NCBI GenBank assembly: GCA_958296245.1
Contig: OY282458.1
Coordinates: forward strand, 2,484,197 to 2,548,196
Reading direction: 5' to 3'
DNA length: 64,000 nucleotides
Origin: an uncultured Dehalococcoidia bacterium
GTDB lineage: Bacteria > Chloroflexota > Dehalococcoidia > Lucifugimonadales > G958296245
Part shown: positions 43,889-53,737 of the stretch, one piece after another
Numbering within the stretch: the stretch's first letter is position 1
How the letters are laid out: each line of letters begins with the position of its first letter
Position numbers and translations under genes: made by a program
The notes under the pieces: model-generated
Seen by the model: only the letters and a program-made list of their open reading frames with translations
The model's database searches: none
What the model was told of the DNA's origin: nothing

Positions 43889-43889
43889 G

Positions 43890-44855
43890 TCAACTTGCGC
43901 TGAAGTCTTCTACCGGGTAGTCGAAGTATGCGGAAGCCACGAGATGATGCAGTTCCCTTCCGTATCCGCGCACCTGCCGCAGGAGCTCCTCGCGGTCATC
44001 CCGGTCCGGCCACTCGCAGCGTATCAGGGCGTCCACGTGTCCGGCAATCCGCATGACGTCGGCGCTGGAGCGCGCATCCGGCCCGGGGCCGATGGAGTCG
44101 AGCTCGGCGGCCACCACGTCGAGGGAGTGGGACAGCGAGTCGGGCAGCATGGGGTCCGTCGCCAGCAGGTCCAACACCTGCCCCGGCCGCACCTCGACGC
44201 CGTATCTGCGGTCATACGCCTCGAAGGCGTGATAGGCGCGCAGCAGGCTCGTCCAATCCGCCTCCGAGTCCTCCGTGGACGCCGTGTCGGCGGCCAATTG
44301 GGTCAGCAGCAGTGAGGTCGAGATCTGCACGCGCTCGACGAATCGGCCGATCTGTAGGAAGCTCCAACCTTCGTCGCGGTACATGGTGGAGGCGGCCACT
44401 CCCGAGAAGGTGTCGATCTCGGCCACCGTTTCATCATAGAAGCTCTCGGGGGCCCTCCATATCTCCTGGATGTTCAGCTTCTGAATTCGTAGATAGGCCA
44501 GGTTCAACCGGGTCCACATCTCGGCGCTGATGCAGTGCCGCATCTGCCGGGCGTTCTCCCGTCCAAGCGTGATGCAGCTCCAGACCGAGTCCGAGTTGGA
44601 GCGCTCGAACGTGAGGTCGTCCGCCAGGGTGTAGGAGTCGGCCAGGGTGAAAGAATCGTCGCCGCCGAAATCGAGGCCACCGCCGGGAGGCTCTCGGCTC
44701 ATGCTGCCGTAGATGCGGCTCCAGCCGAAGTGGATTTCCCTGAGCGGCCGGTCCACCAGGGCCTCCGTCTGTAGCCGCAGCAGGCGGCATAGATGCCCAG
44801 CCCGCTCCAGATAGCGGCCCATCCAGTAGAGGCCCTGTGCGCTGCGCGAGAGCAT
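43890..44855 (-). CDS. Alpha-E domain protein
   Basis: 321 residues, almost all helical, beginning MLSRSAQGLYWMGRYLERA, the typical N-terminus of the Alpha-E family (DUF403). The usual FERSNSDSVWSCITLGRENARQ and YRDEGWSFLQIGRFVERV blocks are present. Alpha-E proteins have no proven chemistry and are nearly always found with the circularly permuted ATP-grasp and transglutaminase genes, as here. One base separates it from the transglutaminase gene. Confidence 0.92.
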   Translation of the reverse strand: MLSRSAQGLYWMGRYLERAGHLCRLLRLQTEALVDRPLREIHFGWSRIYGSMSREPPGGGLDFGGDDSFTLADSYTLADDLTFERSNSDSVWSCITLGRENARQMRHCISAEMWTRLNLAYLRIQKLNIQEIWRAPESFYDETVAEIDTFSGVAASTMYRDEGWSFLQIGRFVERVQISTSLLLTQLAADTASTEDSEADWTSLLRAYHAFEAYDRRYGVEVRPGQVLDLLATDPMLPDSLSHSLDVVAAELDSIGPGPDARSSADVMRIAGHVDALIRCEWPDRDDREELLRQVRGYGRELHHLVASAYFDYPVEDFSAS

Positions 44856-44859
44856 CCCT

Positions 44860-46293
44860 TCAGTCCTCCAGCACCCAGAGGTCCTTGCCGCCCCCTCCCT
44901 GGCTGGAGTTCACCACGAGGCTGCCCTTTCGCAGGGCGACGCGGCAGAACGCCCCGGGCACTATGCGAGTCTCGCGGCCGCACAGCACGAACGGGCGCAG
45001 GTCGACGTGGCGCGGCTCGAACCGGCCATCGATCAGGCACGGCGAACGGGAAAGGGCAAGCACCGGTTGGGATATGAAGCCGGCCGGGTCGGCACGCACC
45101 TGCTTGGCGTACTCGCCGCGCTCCTCCGGGGTCGAGTGTGGGCCGATCAGCATCCCATAGCCTCCGGACTCCCCCACGCGCTTGACCACCAGGTCCTGCA
45201 GGTTGTCTAGGGTGTACTCCAGGTCCTCGGGCCGGCGGCAGAGCTTGGTCTCGACGTTAGCTAGGATGGGATCCTCGCTCAGGTAGTAACGGATCATGTC
45301 GGGCACGTAGGCGTAGACGCTCTTGTCGTCCGCCACGCCCGTTCCCGGCGCGTTAGCCAGCGTGACGTTGCCGAGCTTGTAGGCGTGCATCAGGCCGGGT
45401 ACGCCGAGCAGGGAGTCGGGGCGGAAGACGAGCGGGTCGATGAAGTCATCGTCCACGCGGCGGTACACCACGTCGACGCGCCGCAAGCCCCTGGTGGTGC
45501 GCATGTAGAGGAAGCCGTCGTTGACGAGGAGGTCCCTACCCTCCACGAGCTCGGCGCCGAGCTGGCGGGCCAAGAATATGTGCTCGTAGAAAGCGGAGTT
45601 GTAGACGCCGGGTGTCAACAGCACGATGGAAGGATCGGACCGCCCTTCCGGCGCGAGCTCCCGCAGGGTCTCCAGAAGCACACGCCCATAGTGCGAGACC
45701 TCCCGCACGCGGGAGCTTCGATATAAGCGGCGCAGGCTCGACTTGGCCGCCTTCCGGTTCGCGAGCATGTAGGACACGCCGGATGGGACGCGCAGGTTGT
45801 CCTCGAGCACTCGGAAGCCGTCGTTGGTGCGCACTAGGTCGGTGCCGCAGATGGCGACCCAGGTCCCTTGAGGCGCGGAGAAGCCGCGCATCTCGATCCT
45901 GTACTGGGGACAGCCTCGCACCACGTCGACGGGGATCAGGCCGTCATGGACGATCCTCGCCTCCCCGTAGATGTCTTCCAGGAAGAGGTTCAGAGCCGAG
46001 AGACGTTGGGTCAGCCCCGCCTCGAGATGCCGCCAATCGGCACTCGAAATTATCCGTGGCAGACAGTCGACGGGGATGGTACGCTCGTCGGCCTCGTCGT
46101 CCCCGTAGACCGCGAAGGTGATGCCCTCGTGGGAGAACGAGCGCGTGACCCGCTCCTGGATGCTGACGAGCTCCTCTGCGGAGAGCCGGGTCAGGGTCTC
46201 GTAGAGTTGCCGGCAATGCTCCCTAGGGGAGCCGTCCGGCAGGAACATCTCATCGTAGATGGAGGGGTCGAAGTCGTAGTTGTCGAAGTCCAC
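44860..46293 (-). CDS. Circularly permuted ATP-grasp protein
   Basis: 477 residues, DUF404/DUF407 type. RVTRSFSHEGITF, GTDLVRTNDGFRVLEDNLRVPSG, and VVKRVGESGGYGMLIGPHS with the late CRVALRKGSLVVNSSQGGGGKD are the permuted ATP-grasp motifs. ATP-grasp enzymes form carboxylate-amine bonds, so it may join amino acids to a peptide or glutamyl acceptor. First gene of the operon, followed after four bases by the alpha-E gene. Confidence 0.93.
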   Translation of the reverse strand: MDFDNYDFDPSIYDEMFLPDGSPREHCRQLYETLTRLSAEELVSIQERVTRSFSHEGITFAVYGDDEADERTIPVDCLPRIISSADWRHLEAGLTQRLSALNLFLEDIYGEARIVHDGLIPVDVVRGCPQYRIEMRGFSAPQGTWVAICGTDLVRTNDGFRVLEDNLRVPSGVSYMLANRKAAKSSLRRLYRSSRVREVSHYGRVLLETLRELAPEGRSDPSIVLLTPGVYNSAFYEHIFLARQLGAELVEGRDLLVNDGFLYMRTTRGLRRVDVVYRRVDDDFIDPLVFRPDSLLGVPGLMHAYKLGNVTLANAPGTGVADDKSVYAYVPDMIRYYLSEDPILANVETKLCRRPEDLEYTLDNLQDLVVKRVGESGGYGMLIGPHSTPEERGEYAKQVRADPAGFISQPVLALSRSPCLIDGRFEPRHVDLRPFVLCGRETRIVPGAFCRVALRKGSLVVNSSQGGGGKDLWVLED

Positions 46294-46417
46294 GTCAGCC
46301 CGCCGAGCCCGTCAACTGTTCGGGGAACAGTCGTCTAGGATAGCGTGTTAGGGCGCATCCGGTGCGCACGTCTATATTGCCTAAAAGCATATGGCCTTGC
46401 AAGTTGGAGTTACCGTT

Positions 46418-46434
46418 GTAACCGTTCAGGGTTG
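46418..46434. repeat. Solo MITE end
   Basis: GTAACCGTTCAGGGTT matches the end of the MITE copies (TAACTGTTCAGGGTTCGTGA on their reverse strand), with no element body. It lies just upstream of the rph promoter. Confidence 0.4.
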
Positions 46435-46465
46435 GGGCGCTTCGGCGGAGGCGTCTGGTTCGGTC

Positions 46466-46474
46466 TGCTATACT
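46466..46474 (+). promoter_or_regulatory. Extended -10 promoter element for rph
   Basis: TGCTATACT carries the TGN extension before a TATACT -10 box, 29 bases upstream of the rph TTG. An extended -10 can work without a good -35, which is absent here. Confidence 0.45.
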
Positions 46475-46502
46475 CGCGGCACTAGGAAGAGGGGGGTGAC
46501 GG

Positions 46503-47216
46503 TTGCGCCCGGACGGCAGGGGGGCATCGCAGCTCAGGGAAGTCCGCATCAGTACGGACGTGCAGGAGTTCGCCGAGGGCTCGGCGCTGATCGAGGCGGG
46601 CCGCACGCGGGTGCTGTGCGCCGTCAGCGTCGAGGACGGAACGCCGCCCTTCCTGAAGGGCACGGGGAACGGCTGGATAACGGCCGAGTACAGTATGCTT
46701 CCCAGGTCCACCCATACGAGGACTCCAAGAGAGGTCCGGGGCAACCGGGGGCGCACCCAGGAGATTCAGCGCCTCATAGGCAGGTCGCTGAGGGCTGCGG
46801 TTGATCTGCGGCGGCTGGGAGAGCGCACGCTCACGGTCGATTGCGACGTACTCCAAGCGGACGGCGGTACGCGAACGGCAGCCATAACCGGGGCCTACGT
46901 AGCTCTTCACCGGGCCGTCGAGGGACTGGTACGCGGCGGCAAGCTCGAGAAGTCCCCGATCAGGTACGCGGTAGCATCTACGAGCGTAGGCATAGTGGAT
47001 GGAAGGCTGCTCTTGGACCTATCGTACGAGGAGGACTTCAAGGCTGACGTAGACTTCAACATCGTGATGACGGCCTTGGGCGAGTTCGTCGAGGTCCAGG
47101 GGACCGCTGAAAGCGGGCCGTTCTCACGGGACGCCCTAGACGAGGTGCTGGCGCTGGCCGAGTCGGGCATATCTTCCCTCCTGCGGACACAGGAGGCCGT
47201 TCTGGGTGGGTATTGA
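46503..47216 (+). CDS. rph: Ribonuclease PH
   Basis: 237 residues from TTG. This phosphorolytic 3'-5' exoribonuclease trims tRNA 3' ends. The N-terminus [33 protein letters not shown] and [20 protein letters not shown] are diagnostic, as is [18 protein letters not shown]. The gene is monocistronic between the ATP-grasp operon (divergent) and a MITE copy. Confidence 0.95.
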   Translation: MRPDGRGASQLREVRISTDVQEFAEGSALIEAGRTRVLCAVSVEDGTPPFLKGTGNGWITAEYSMLPRSTHTRTPREVRGNRGRTQEIQRLIGRSLRAAVDLRRLGERTLTVDCDVLQADGGTRTAAITGAYVALHRAVEGLVRGGKLEKSPIRYAVASTSVGIVDGRLLLDLSYEEDFKADVDFNIVMTALGEFVEVQGTAESGPFSRDALDEVLALAESGISSLLRTQEAVLGGY

Positions 47217-47237
47217 CCCGCGCGGGCGTGGTGTGGG

Positions 47238-47383
47238 GTTTCCCTCAGGGGACATTCTCCCCTCTGGCAGGGGGTCTGGGGGCTGTGCCCACAGTTACCA
47301 AGGAGCGGGCGCGTGGGAATCAAAGACATCCGCTTTATCGTGGTTACGCCAGTCGAGAAGGACATCACGAACCCTGAACAGTT
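47238..47383. repeat. MITE-like element, copy 4
   Basis: Same orientation as copy 2: GGGGGTCTGGGGGCTGTGCC, GAATCAAAGACATCCGCTTT, TACGCCAGTCGAGAAGGAC, ending CGAACCCTGAACAGTTA. The left inverted end is missing. It occupies the gap between rph and the zinc dehydrogenase. Confidence 0.75.
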
Positions 47384-47475
47384 ACCTCAACGCCGGATCC
47401 CTTGACACTATCGCACCCCTGATAGAAGCTACGGCATAGGTCACGGATAGCTCGTCCACGTCTGGAGGATTCCCA

Positions 47476-48534
47476 ATGAAGGCGATGGTGTACCACGGCA
47501 ATAGGGACGTGCGGCTCGGGGACGTGGAGGAGCCGAGGCCCAGGCCCGGCGAGGCAAAGCTCCGCATCGACTATTGCGGCATCTGCGCCACCGACATCGA
47601 GGAATACATCTACGGGCCCGCGTTCATATCCCACGACGAGCCGAATCCGCTCACCGGGAAGAAAACCCCCAGAATCATCGGCCACGAGTTGACCGGTACG
47701 GTAGTGGAGACCGGGGCGGGGGTGAGGAACGTCCAGCCGGGGGACCGCGCGGTGATCAACGGCACCCTGACGTGCGGCGGGTGCTGGTGGTGCCTCCGCG
47801 GCGAGGCCAGCCAGTGCCCATCGATGACGGCTGTAGGTTTCGGCAAAGACGGCGGCTTGGCCGAATACATAGTCTGGCCCGCAGCGCAGGTAGTTACGCT
47901 CCCTGCGAACGTCACCAGCCGTGAGGCGGGCCTCGTGGAGCCTGCCGCGGTGGGCCATCACGCGGCCATTCGCGGTCGTGTCAAGCCAGGCGAAACCGTC
48001 GCGGTCGTCGGCGTGGGTCCGGTGGGGATGTTGGCCATGCAGGCCGCCAGGACCATGGGCGCCAGGGTGTTCGCAGTCGACAAGCGTGAGATGAGCCTGA
48101 ATCTAGCCTTGGAGCTGGGGGCCGGCGGGGCTGTCAACGCGGACGAGGGCGACCCGGGCAAGGCGCTGCGCAACCTCAACGGGGGCAGAGGGCCGGACGT
48201 AATAATCGACGCCGCCGGCGGACCCGGCAGCACGCAACAGTCCGTAGAGTGGGTCAGGAACGGGGGGCGGGTGGTGCTGGTGGCGATTCACACGTCGAAG
48301 CCTGAGTTTGATTTCGTCAACGTCGTTGCCAAGGAGGTCGAGATCATAGGCTCCCTCGGCTATCTTCAACACGACGTAGAGGACGTGGTCCGCCACATCT
48401 CGTCGGGGACGATGGTGACGGAGCCCCTCATCTCGGACGTCATCGGCTTGGATCAGGTGATAGACGTTGGATACGCCAAGATGATGTCCGACGCGAAGGA
48501 CTTCTTCAGGATTCTGGTATCGCCCTCACGGTAG
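47476..48534 (+). CDS. Zinc-dependent medium-chain dehydrogenase
   Basis: 352 residues. The catalytic zinc site includes Cys in YCGICATDIEEY and His-Glu in GHELTG. The structural zinc is held by four cysteines in CGGCWWCLRGEASQC. The Rossmann motif VAVVGVGPVGMLAMQAAR follows. The PNPLTGKKTPRIIGHE region is like butanediol or sorbitol dehydrogenases. Substrate unknown. A D-aminoacylase gene follows after 33 bases. Confidence 0.9.
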   Translation: MKAMVYHGNRDVRLGDVEEPRPRPGEAKLRIDYCGICATDIEEYIYGPAFISHDEPNPLTGKKTPRIIGHELTGTVVETGAGVRNVQPGDRAVINGTLTCGGCWWCLRGEASQCPSMTAVGFGKDGGLAEYIVWPAAQVVTLPANVTSREAGLVEPAAVGHHAAIRGRVKPGETVAVVGVGPVGMLAMQAARTMGARVFAVDKREMSLNLALELGAGGAVNADEGDPGKALRNLNGGRGPDVIIDAAGGPGSTQQSVEWVRNGGRVVLVAIHTSKPEFDFVNVVAKEVEIIGSLGYLQHDVEDVVRHISSGTMVTEPLISDVIGLDQVIDVGYAKMMSDAKDFFRILVSPSR

Positions 48535-48567
48535 GGCCGCCCCGCAAATAGGGCTGGCTTCAAGGAG

Positions 48568-50154
48568 ATGGACATGTTCGACGTGCTCATAGCCGGCGGC
48601 ACAGTGGTCGACGGTACGGGAAGGCCCGGCTACCCCGCGGACGTCGGCGTGGTTGGGGAGAAGATCGAAGCGGTCGGGGATCTGTCCGCCGCCGAGGCGC
48701 GCCGTGTCATAGACGCGACCGGGCACGCGGTCTCCCCGGGGTTCATAGATACGCACGCCCATTCGGACGGGATGCTGCTGGTAGACCGACAACACGCGGC
48801 GGGCCTGCGGCAGGGCATCACGACGGAGATCCTTGGTCAGGACGGGCTGTCCTACGCTCCGCTGTCGGCGGAGAACTACAGGGTCTACCGGCGGTACCTT
48901 GGGGGGATACTAGGCGACCCGCCCGAAGATCTGGACATGAGCAGCGTTGCCGCCTTCCGGTCGCACTACCACGAGAGGTGCGCGGTAAACACGGCCTACT
49001 TGGTCGCTCACGGGGCCGTCCGTCTGGAGACGGTGGGGTTCCGGGACGCGCCGTTGACCGGAGACGGCCTCGAGAAGGCCAAGGGGCTCATCAGGGACGG
49101 AATAGAGCAGGGCGCGGTGGGCTTCGCTACCGGCATGTCCTACCACCCCAACTCCTGGAGCGACACCACCGAGATGATCGAGCTATGCCGCGCCGCCGAA
49201 GAGATGGGCGGCGTATACGTTACCCACCTCCGCAACGTGAACACGGACCGCGCATTCGGGGGCGGAGGCGTACCGGAGGCGTTGGAGATCGGACGGCGCT
49301 CGGGAGTGAAAGTCCACTTTTCCCACACCCGGACCGGCCCGGATACAGCCGGGAAGGTGGATGAGCTCCTGGCCGAAATAGACGCTGCCAAGGCCGAGGG
49401 GGTGGACTGCACGCTGGAGCTATACCCCTATGCTTCCGGCAGTTCGCTGGCTCTGAGCAGCCTGCCGAGCTACGCCAACGACGGGGGGCCGGACGCCATG
49501 CTGGCGAGGCTGACCGACGCGGAAGAGAGGAGCAAGCTGGCCCGATCTCTCGAGGACAGCCGGCGCAGGCCGATCGGCGACACGGTAATCTCCTACGCTC
49601 CGCGCAACAGCCACCTGGAGGGCATGGCGCTTGCGGACATCGCCCGCCAGCGCGGCCTGTCCATGGGGGAGACGTTGCTGGAGCTGCTCGTCGAGGAAGA
49701 TTTGCAACTGGGCTTCTGGGGGACGCCTCCCGATAGCGTCAGGGTGTGGGAGCAGATAAGCCGGGACTCGATGGACCTGCTGTCCAGACCGGACTACATG
49801 GTGGGGTCGGACTCGGTGCCGATTGGCCGCCTGCCGCATCCCAGGGCTTACGGGACCTTCCCCCGGTTCCTGGGCCGCCTACGGCGTCGGTTCCCGGTCA
49901 TGAGTCTCGAGCAGATGGTGCAGCGGATGACGGACAACGCGGCGCGGCGCTTCGGGCTGACGCGCCGAGGGCTCATAGAGAAGGGGTACTTCGCCGACGT
50001 CGTGGTGTTCGACCCTGGCCGCATCATCGATACCGCCACCTACGACGACCCCCGACAATTTCCGGTCGGAATCCCCCACGTACTGGTGAACGGACAGATA
50101 GCCGTTGACCACGAGCAATGCACCGGGGTGCTCGCCGGGCAGGCGGCGCCGTGA
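48568..50154 (+). CDS. D-aminoacylase / N-acyl-D-amino-acid deacylase family amidohydrolase
   Basis: 528 residues. The amidohydrolase start LIAGGTVVDGTGRPGYPADV and metal-binding DTHAHSDG are followed by GITTEILGQDGLSYAPL, characteristic of the D-aminoacylase family. VHFSHTRTGP and MVGSDSVPIG supply further site residues, and the C-terminal YFADVVVFDPG rebuilds the small beta domain. It likely cleaves an N-acyl D-amino acid or related amide. It is followed directly by a SelA-like PLP protein. Confidence 0.9.
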   Translation: MDMFDVLIAGGTVVDGTGRPGYPADVGVVGEKIEAVGDLSAAEARRVIDATGHAVSPGFIDTHAHSDGMLLVDRQHAAGLRQGITTEILGQDGLSYAPLSAENYRVYRRYLGGILGDPPEDLDMSSVAAFRSHYHERCAVNTAYLVAHGAVRLETVGFRDAPLTGDGLEKAKGLIRDGIEQGAVGFATGMSYHPNSWSDTTEMIELCRAAEEMGGVYVTHLRNVNTDRAFGGGGVPEALEIGRRSGVKVHFSHTRTGPDTAGKVDELLAEIDAAKAEGVDCTLELYPYASGSSLALSSLPSYANDGGPDAMLARLTDAEERSKLARSLEDSRRRPIGDTVISYAPRNSHLEGMALADIARQRGLSMGETLLELLVEEDLQLGFWGTPPDSVRVWEQISRDSMDLLSRPDYMVGSDSVPIGRLPHPRAYGTFPRFLGRLRRRFPVMSLEQMVQRMTDNAARRFGLTRRGLIEKGYFADVVVFDPGRIIDTATYDDPRQFPVGIPHVLVNGQIAVDHEQCTGVLAGQAAP

Positions 50155-50204
50155 CCGGTACGCCGCCCGAGGCCGGATTCCACTATTCTTCAAGGGAGGG
50201 AACT

Positions 50205-51353
50205 GTGACTGAAAACTCGAGCAACCGATTCTACGAAAAGCTCGGGGTGCGAAGGTTGATCAACGGGGCATCGTGGCGCACGGTGCTGGGCGGCAGCATC
50301 ATGCCGCCCGCCGTAGTGCAGGCGATGGATGAGGCGTCGCGGTGGTTCGTAGACCTCAACGAACTAAACCTCAAGGCGGGAGAGGTCATCGCGAGGGTGA
50401 CAGGAGCCGAGGCAGGCCTCGTAACGGCGGGGTCCGCCGCCGGGATGCTCCTAGAGGCGGCGGCGTGTATGACGGGCGCCGACCCGGCCCGCGTGCGCCG
50501 GCTCCCTGATACCACCGGGATGAAGAACGAGATCGTCATCCAAAGACAGCACAGGGTGACGTATGATCGCAGCTTCGTCGCTGCCGGCGCGCGGTTGGTG
50601 GAGGTAGGCGTCAACGGGCCGGTGCAGGAATGGGAGCTCCACGACGCAATCGGCGACCGGACTGCGGCGGTGGCGATAATCGTCGCCGCCAGCAAGGCCG
50701 GCGCCCTGCCGTTCTCCAAGGTCATAGAGATCGCCCACTCTCGAGACGTTCCGGTCATCGTGGATGCCGCGGCCATGCTCCCGCCGGTGGAGAACCTGAC
50801 GCGGTTCGTATCCCTGGGCGCCGACATGGTCAGTTTCAGCGGAGGCAAGGGCGTCCTCGGCCCGCAGTCGACCGGCATCCTGTGCGGACGCGCCGACTTG
50901 ATGGAAGCGGCCTACATGAACGCGGCTCCGAACAGCGACAGCATTGGCCGGGCGGCCAAGGTGTGCAAGGAAGAGATCGCCGGGCTCGTGACGGCCTTAG
51001 AGATGTTCGTCGACGCCGACCACGACGCCGAGATGGCAGGATGGCGGGCCAAGTGCGGGCACGTCGTATCCGCCCTAGCGGGTATTCCGGGCGTGAGGGC
51101 CGAACTGGACGACGCTGAGCCGGAGTTGGACGAGTACCAGCGTACCAGCCCCGGGGTGCGGGTGAGCCTGGACGGGGCATGGACCGGCCCAAGCCCCCAG
51201 GAGATCGTGGACAGCCTCGCGGAGGGCGACCCGTCGATCCGCGTTTACGAACCCGACCATCGCGGCGTAATTACCATCAGCCCCGTAAACCTACAGGACG
51301 GCGACGAGGAGATCCTGGCATCCCGCTTTAGGCGCGTACTCACGGCTGAATAA
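50205..51353 (+). CDS. SelA-like PLP-dependent enzyme
   Basis: 382 residues from GTG at 50205, preceded by AGGGAGG. Fold type I: Asp187 in PVIVDAAAM stacks on the cofactor and Lys215 in SFSGGKGVLGPQ forms the Schiff base. GLVTAGSAAGMLLEAAACM is the N-terminal cofactor phosphate region. The family is related to selenocysteine synthase but lacks its tRNA-binding N-terminal domain; relatives act as D-glucosaminate-type ammonia lyases or racemases. It probably works with the upstream D-aminoacylase on one D-amino compound. Confidence 0.85.
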   Translation: MTENSSNRFYEKLGVRRLINGASWRTVLGGSIMPPAVVQAMDEASRWFVDLNELNLKAGEVIARVTGAEAGLVTAGSAAGMLLEAAACMTGADPARVRRLPDTTGMKNEIVIQRQHRVTYDRSFVAAGARLVEVGVNGPVQEWELHDAIGDRTAAVAIIVAASKAGALPFSKVIEIAHSRDVPVIVDAAAMLPPVENLTRFVSLGADMVSFSGGKGVLGPQSTGILCGRADLMEAAYMNAAPNSDSIGRAAKVCKEEIAGLVTALEMFVDADHDAEMAGWRAKCGHVVSALAGIPGVRAELDDAEPELDEYQRTSPGVRVSLDGAWTGPSPQEIVDSLAEGDPSIRVYEPDHRGVITISPVNLQDGDEEILASRFRRVLTAE

Positions 51354-51430
51354 TAGACGCTCTATAAAGGCGGATCTCCGGGTTGGGATGCAGGAAACAG
51401 ACGCCGGGCCGTCGAGGAATGGCCCGGCCC

Positions 51431-51530
51431 CAATGGCAGTTACCAATGGGCGGGCGGGTGGGAATCAAAGACGTCTGCTCTATCGGAGCTACGCCAAGCG
51501 AAAAGGACCTCACGAACCCTGAACAGTTAC
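51431..51530. repeat. MITE-like element, copy 5 (5' truncated)
   Basis: GGGAATCAAAGACGTCTGCT, then TCGGAGCTACGCCA and CGAACCCTGAACAGTTA match copies 2 and 4. The GC-rich hairpin half is absent and an unrelated palindrome (GGCCGTCGAGGAATGGCCCGG) precedes it. It lies between the SelA-like gene and oppD. Confidence 0.7.
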
Positions 51531-51608
51531 TGCGCATGGGGTGACTTGTGAGCCCAATTAGTGATACTCTTCACAGTGAGGGATAAAAGCACCTTGAGGG
51601 GAAGGTAG

Positions 51609-52616
51609 ATGGCCAAGTTACTAGAGGTAGACAACCTAACGACCCACTTCGAGACCCAAGACGGCGTCGTCAAGGCGGTGGATGGGATTAGCTACAGCCT
51701 CGAGGAGGGCGAGATCGTGGGCATCGTCGGGGAGAGCGGATGCGGCAAGAGCGTACACGCTCTGTCCATTATGCGCCTCGTTGCCAGCCCCCCCGGCAAG
51801 ATAGTGGCGGGGAAGGTGCTCTTCGAGGGCGAGGACCTGCTGGGCATCTCCATGGCTCGCATGAGGTCCGTGCGAGGGAACCGCATCGGGATGATCTTCC
51901 AGGAACCCATGACCTCCCTAAACCCGGTCCTCAGCATCGGGCGGCAGCTGACGGAGACGCTGGAACTCCACATGAGCATGACCAGGCAGCAGGCCTTGAC
52001 CAGGGCCGCGGAGCTTCTGGCCATGGTGGGCATTCCGGACCCTGAGCGGCGGTTGAAGGACTACCCGCACCAGCTCAGCGGGGGGATGCGGCAGCGGGTC
52101 ATGATCGCCATGGCCATCAGTTGCAGCCCGCGCCTGATGATCGCGGACGAGCCCACGACCGCGCTAGACGTTACGATCCAAGCTCAGGTGCTCGAACTGA
52201 TGAGGTCGCTGGCACTCGAGTTGGGCATGTCCCTGATCGTGATTACGCACAACCTCGGCGTCGTCGCCCGGTACGCCAACCGCGTCATCGTGATGTACGC
52301 GGGCAACATAGTCGAGACGAGCACGGCAGAAGAGATCTACCACAACCCCAGACATCCATACACTCTTGGGCTGCTGAAGTCTGTGCCTCGCTTGGACGAG
52401 CCGACCGGGGAGAAACTGGACCCCATCGAGGGGCTGCCGCCCGACCTGATAGACCTGCCGGAGGCATGCGCTTTCGCGCCGCGCTGCAGGTTCGCGATCG
52501 ATCGTTGCCTCAAGGAATCTCCGACTCTGATGGACGTGGGCGAGGAGGCTGCCCACCAGTCGGCGTGCTTCCGAGCCGCCGAGCTGAACGAAGTCGCCAG
52601 TGAGACGACAGCCTAG
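51609..52616 (+). CDS. oppD: Oligopeptide/nickel ABC transporter ATPase OppD-like
   Basis: 335 residues. Walker A GESGCGKS is at 41-48, the signature LSGGMRQRV and Walker [13 protein letters not shown] are intact, and the oligopeptide C-terminal [14 protein letters not shown] cysteine motif is present; some DppD-type proteins hold an Fe-S cluster there. It energises uptake of peptides or similar substrates. oppF follows, but no permease or binding-protein gene is nearby. Confidence 0.92.
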   Translation: MAKLLEVDNLTTHFETQDGVVKAVDGISYSLEEGEIVGIVGESGCGKSVHALSIMRLVASPPGKIVAGKVLFEGEDLLGISMARMRSVRGNRIGMIFQEPMTSLNPVLSIGRQLTETLELHMSMTRQQALTRAAELLAMVGIPDPERRLKDYPHQLSGGMRQRVMIAMAISCSPRLMIADEPTTALDVTIQAQVLELMRSLALELGMSLIVITHNLGVVARYANRVIVMYAGNIVETSTAEEIYHNPRHPYTLGLLKSVPRLDEPTGEKLDPIEGLPPDLIDLPEACAFAPRCRFAIDRCLKESPTLMDVGEEAAHQSACFRAAELNEVASETTA

Positions 52617-52621
52617 GGAGG

Positions 52622-53695
52622 ATGACTTTGGCACAGCCACAGACACAAGAGCAACAGGGGCAGAACGGCCATTCGGCCCAAGGCGAGGTACTCATCGACG
52701 TCAAGGACTTGAGGATGTACTTCCCTGTGACGTCGGGGGTCGTATTCCAGCGCAAGATAGCCGATATCAAGGCTGTCGATAACGTCAACTTCTTCATCAG
52801 ATCCGGCGAGACTCTCGGCCTGGTTGGGGAGAGCGGGAGCGGGAAGACGACCGTCGGCAGGTGCATACTCCAGCTATACAAGCCAACGTCGGGAGAGGTG
52901 ATCTTCGAAGGGAAGGACCTGGTAAAGATGTCCTCCAAGAACCTGCGGCCCGTACGCAGGAACATGCAGGTCATCTTCCAGGACCCGTATGGGTCGCTGA
53001 ACCCCAGGCTCACCTGCGGTGACATCATCGGCGAACCGCTGGTGGTGCACAAGTTGACGGGGAACAAGAAGGAGTACAGGGACAGGATCGCCGAGCTCCT
53101 GACCCTGGTCGGGCTGAACCCCTATATGGCTGACCGGTACCCGCATGAGTTCAGCGGGGGGCAGAGGCAGCGGATCGGGATAGCCCGTGCGCTCGCGGTG
53201 AACCCCAGCTTCATCGTCTGCGACGAGCCCGTCTCGGCGCTCGACGTGTCCATTCAGGCCCAGGTCATCAACCTTCTCGAGGAGCTGCAAGAGCGGCTCA
53301 ACCTGACCTACCTGTTCATCGCGCACGATCTCTCGGTGGTGCGGCACATCAGCGACCGTGTGGCGGTAATGTACCTCGGTCACATTGTCGAGATCGCAGA
53401 CCGCAATGAGTTGTACGAGAACCCGTTGCACCCCTATACCAAGGCTCTCCTATCGGCGGTGCCCATCCCGGACCCCGTCGTGGAATCGCAGCGCGAGCAC
53501 ATGATCATCCCGGGCGAAGTTCCCAGTCCCATGAACCCGCCGAAGGGGTGCGTCTTCAATACGAGGTGTCCGATAGCCATAGACGATTGCCACGTCGAGA
53601 TGCCCGATCTGCGCGAGGTGAGCCCGGATCATTGGGTCGCATGTCTCCGAGCGGACGGATACGGCCCGTGGAACCCCGCCGGACTCCCCGAATAG
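52622..53695 (+). CDS. oppF: Oligopeptide ABC transporter ATPase OppF-like
   Basis: 357 residues as drawn from ATG at 52622. A TTG at 52628 has better spacing from GGAGG (six bases) and may be the real start. Walker A GESGSGKT, signature [15 protein letters not shown], Walker [13 protein letters not shown] and the C-terminal [14 protein letters not shown] are intact. The Gln-rich first 20 residues are unusual. It pairs with OppD as a heterodimeric motor. Confidence 0.92.
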   Translation: MTLAQPQTQEQQGQNGHSAQGEVLIDVKDLRMYFPVTSGVVFQRKIADIKAVDNVNFFIRSGETLGLVGESGSGKTTVGRCILQLYKPTSGEVIFEGKDLVKMSSKNLRPVRRNMQVIFQDPYGSLNPRLTCGDIIGEPLVVHKLTGNKKEYRDRIAELLTLVGLNPYMADRYPHEFSGGQRQRIGIARALAVNPSFIVCDEPVSALDVSIQAQVINLLEELQERLNLTYLFIAHDLSVVRHISDRVAVMYLGHIVEIADRNELYENPLHPYTKALLSAVPIPDPVVESQREHMIIPGEVPSPMNPPKGCVFNTRCPIAIDDCHVEMPDLREVSPDHWVACLRADGYGPWNPAGLPE

Positions 53696-53737
53696 CCATT
53701 CCGCGCCGCTCCAAGGCTCCCGTCCCATCGGCATCGG

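Noticed and set aside
50205-51353. SelA (selenocysteine synthase) as support for the selenoprotein
   Set aside because: The protein belongs to the SelA-like family without the tRNA-Sec-binding N-terminal domain, so it does not show that the host makes selenocysteine.
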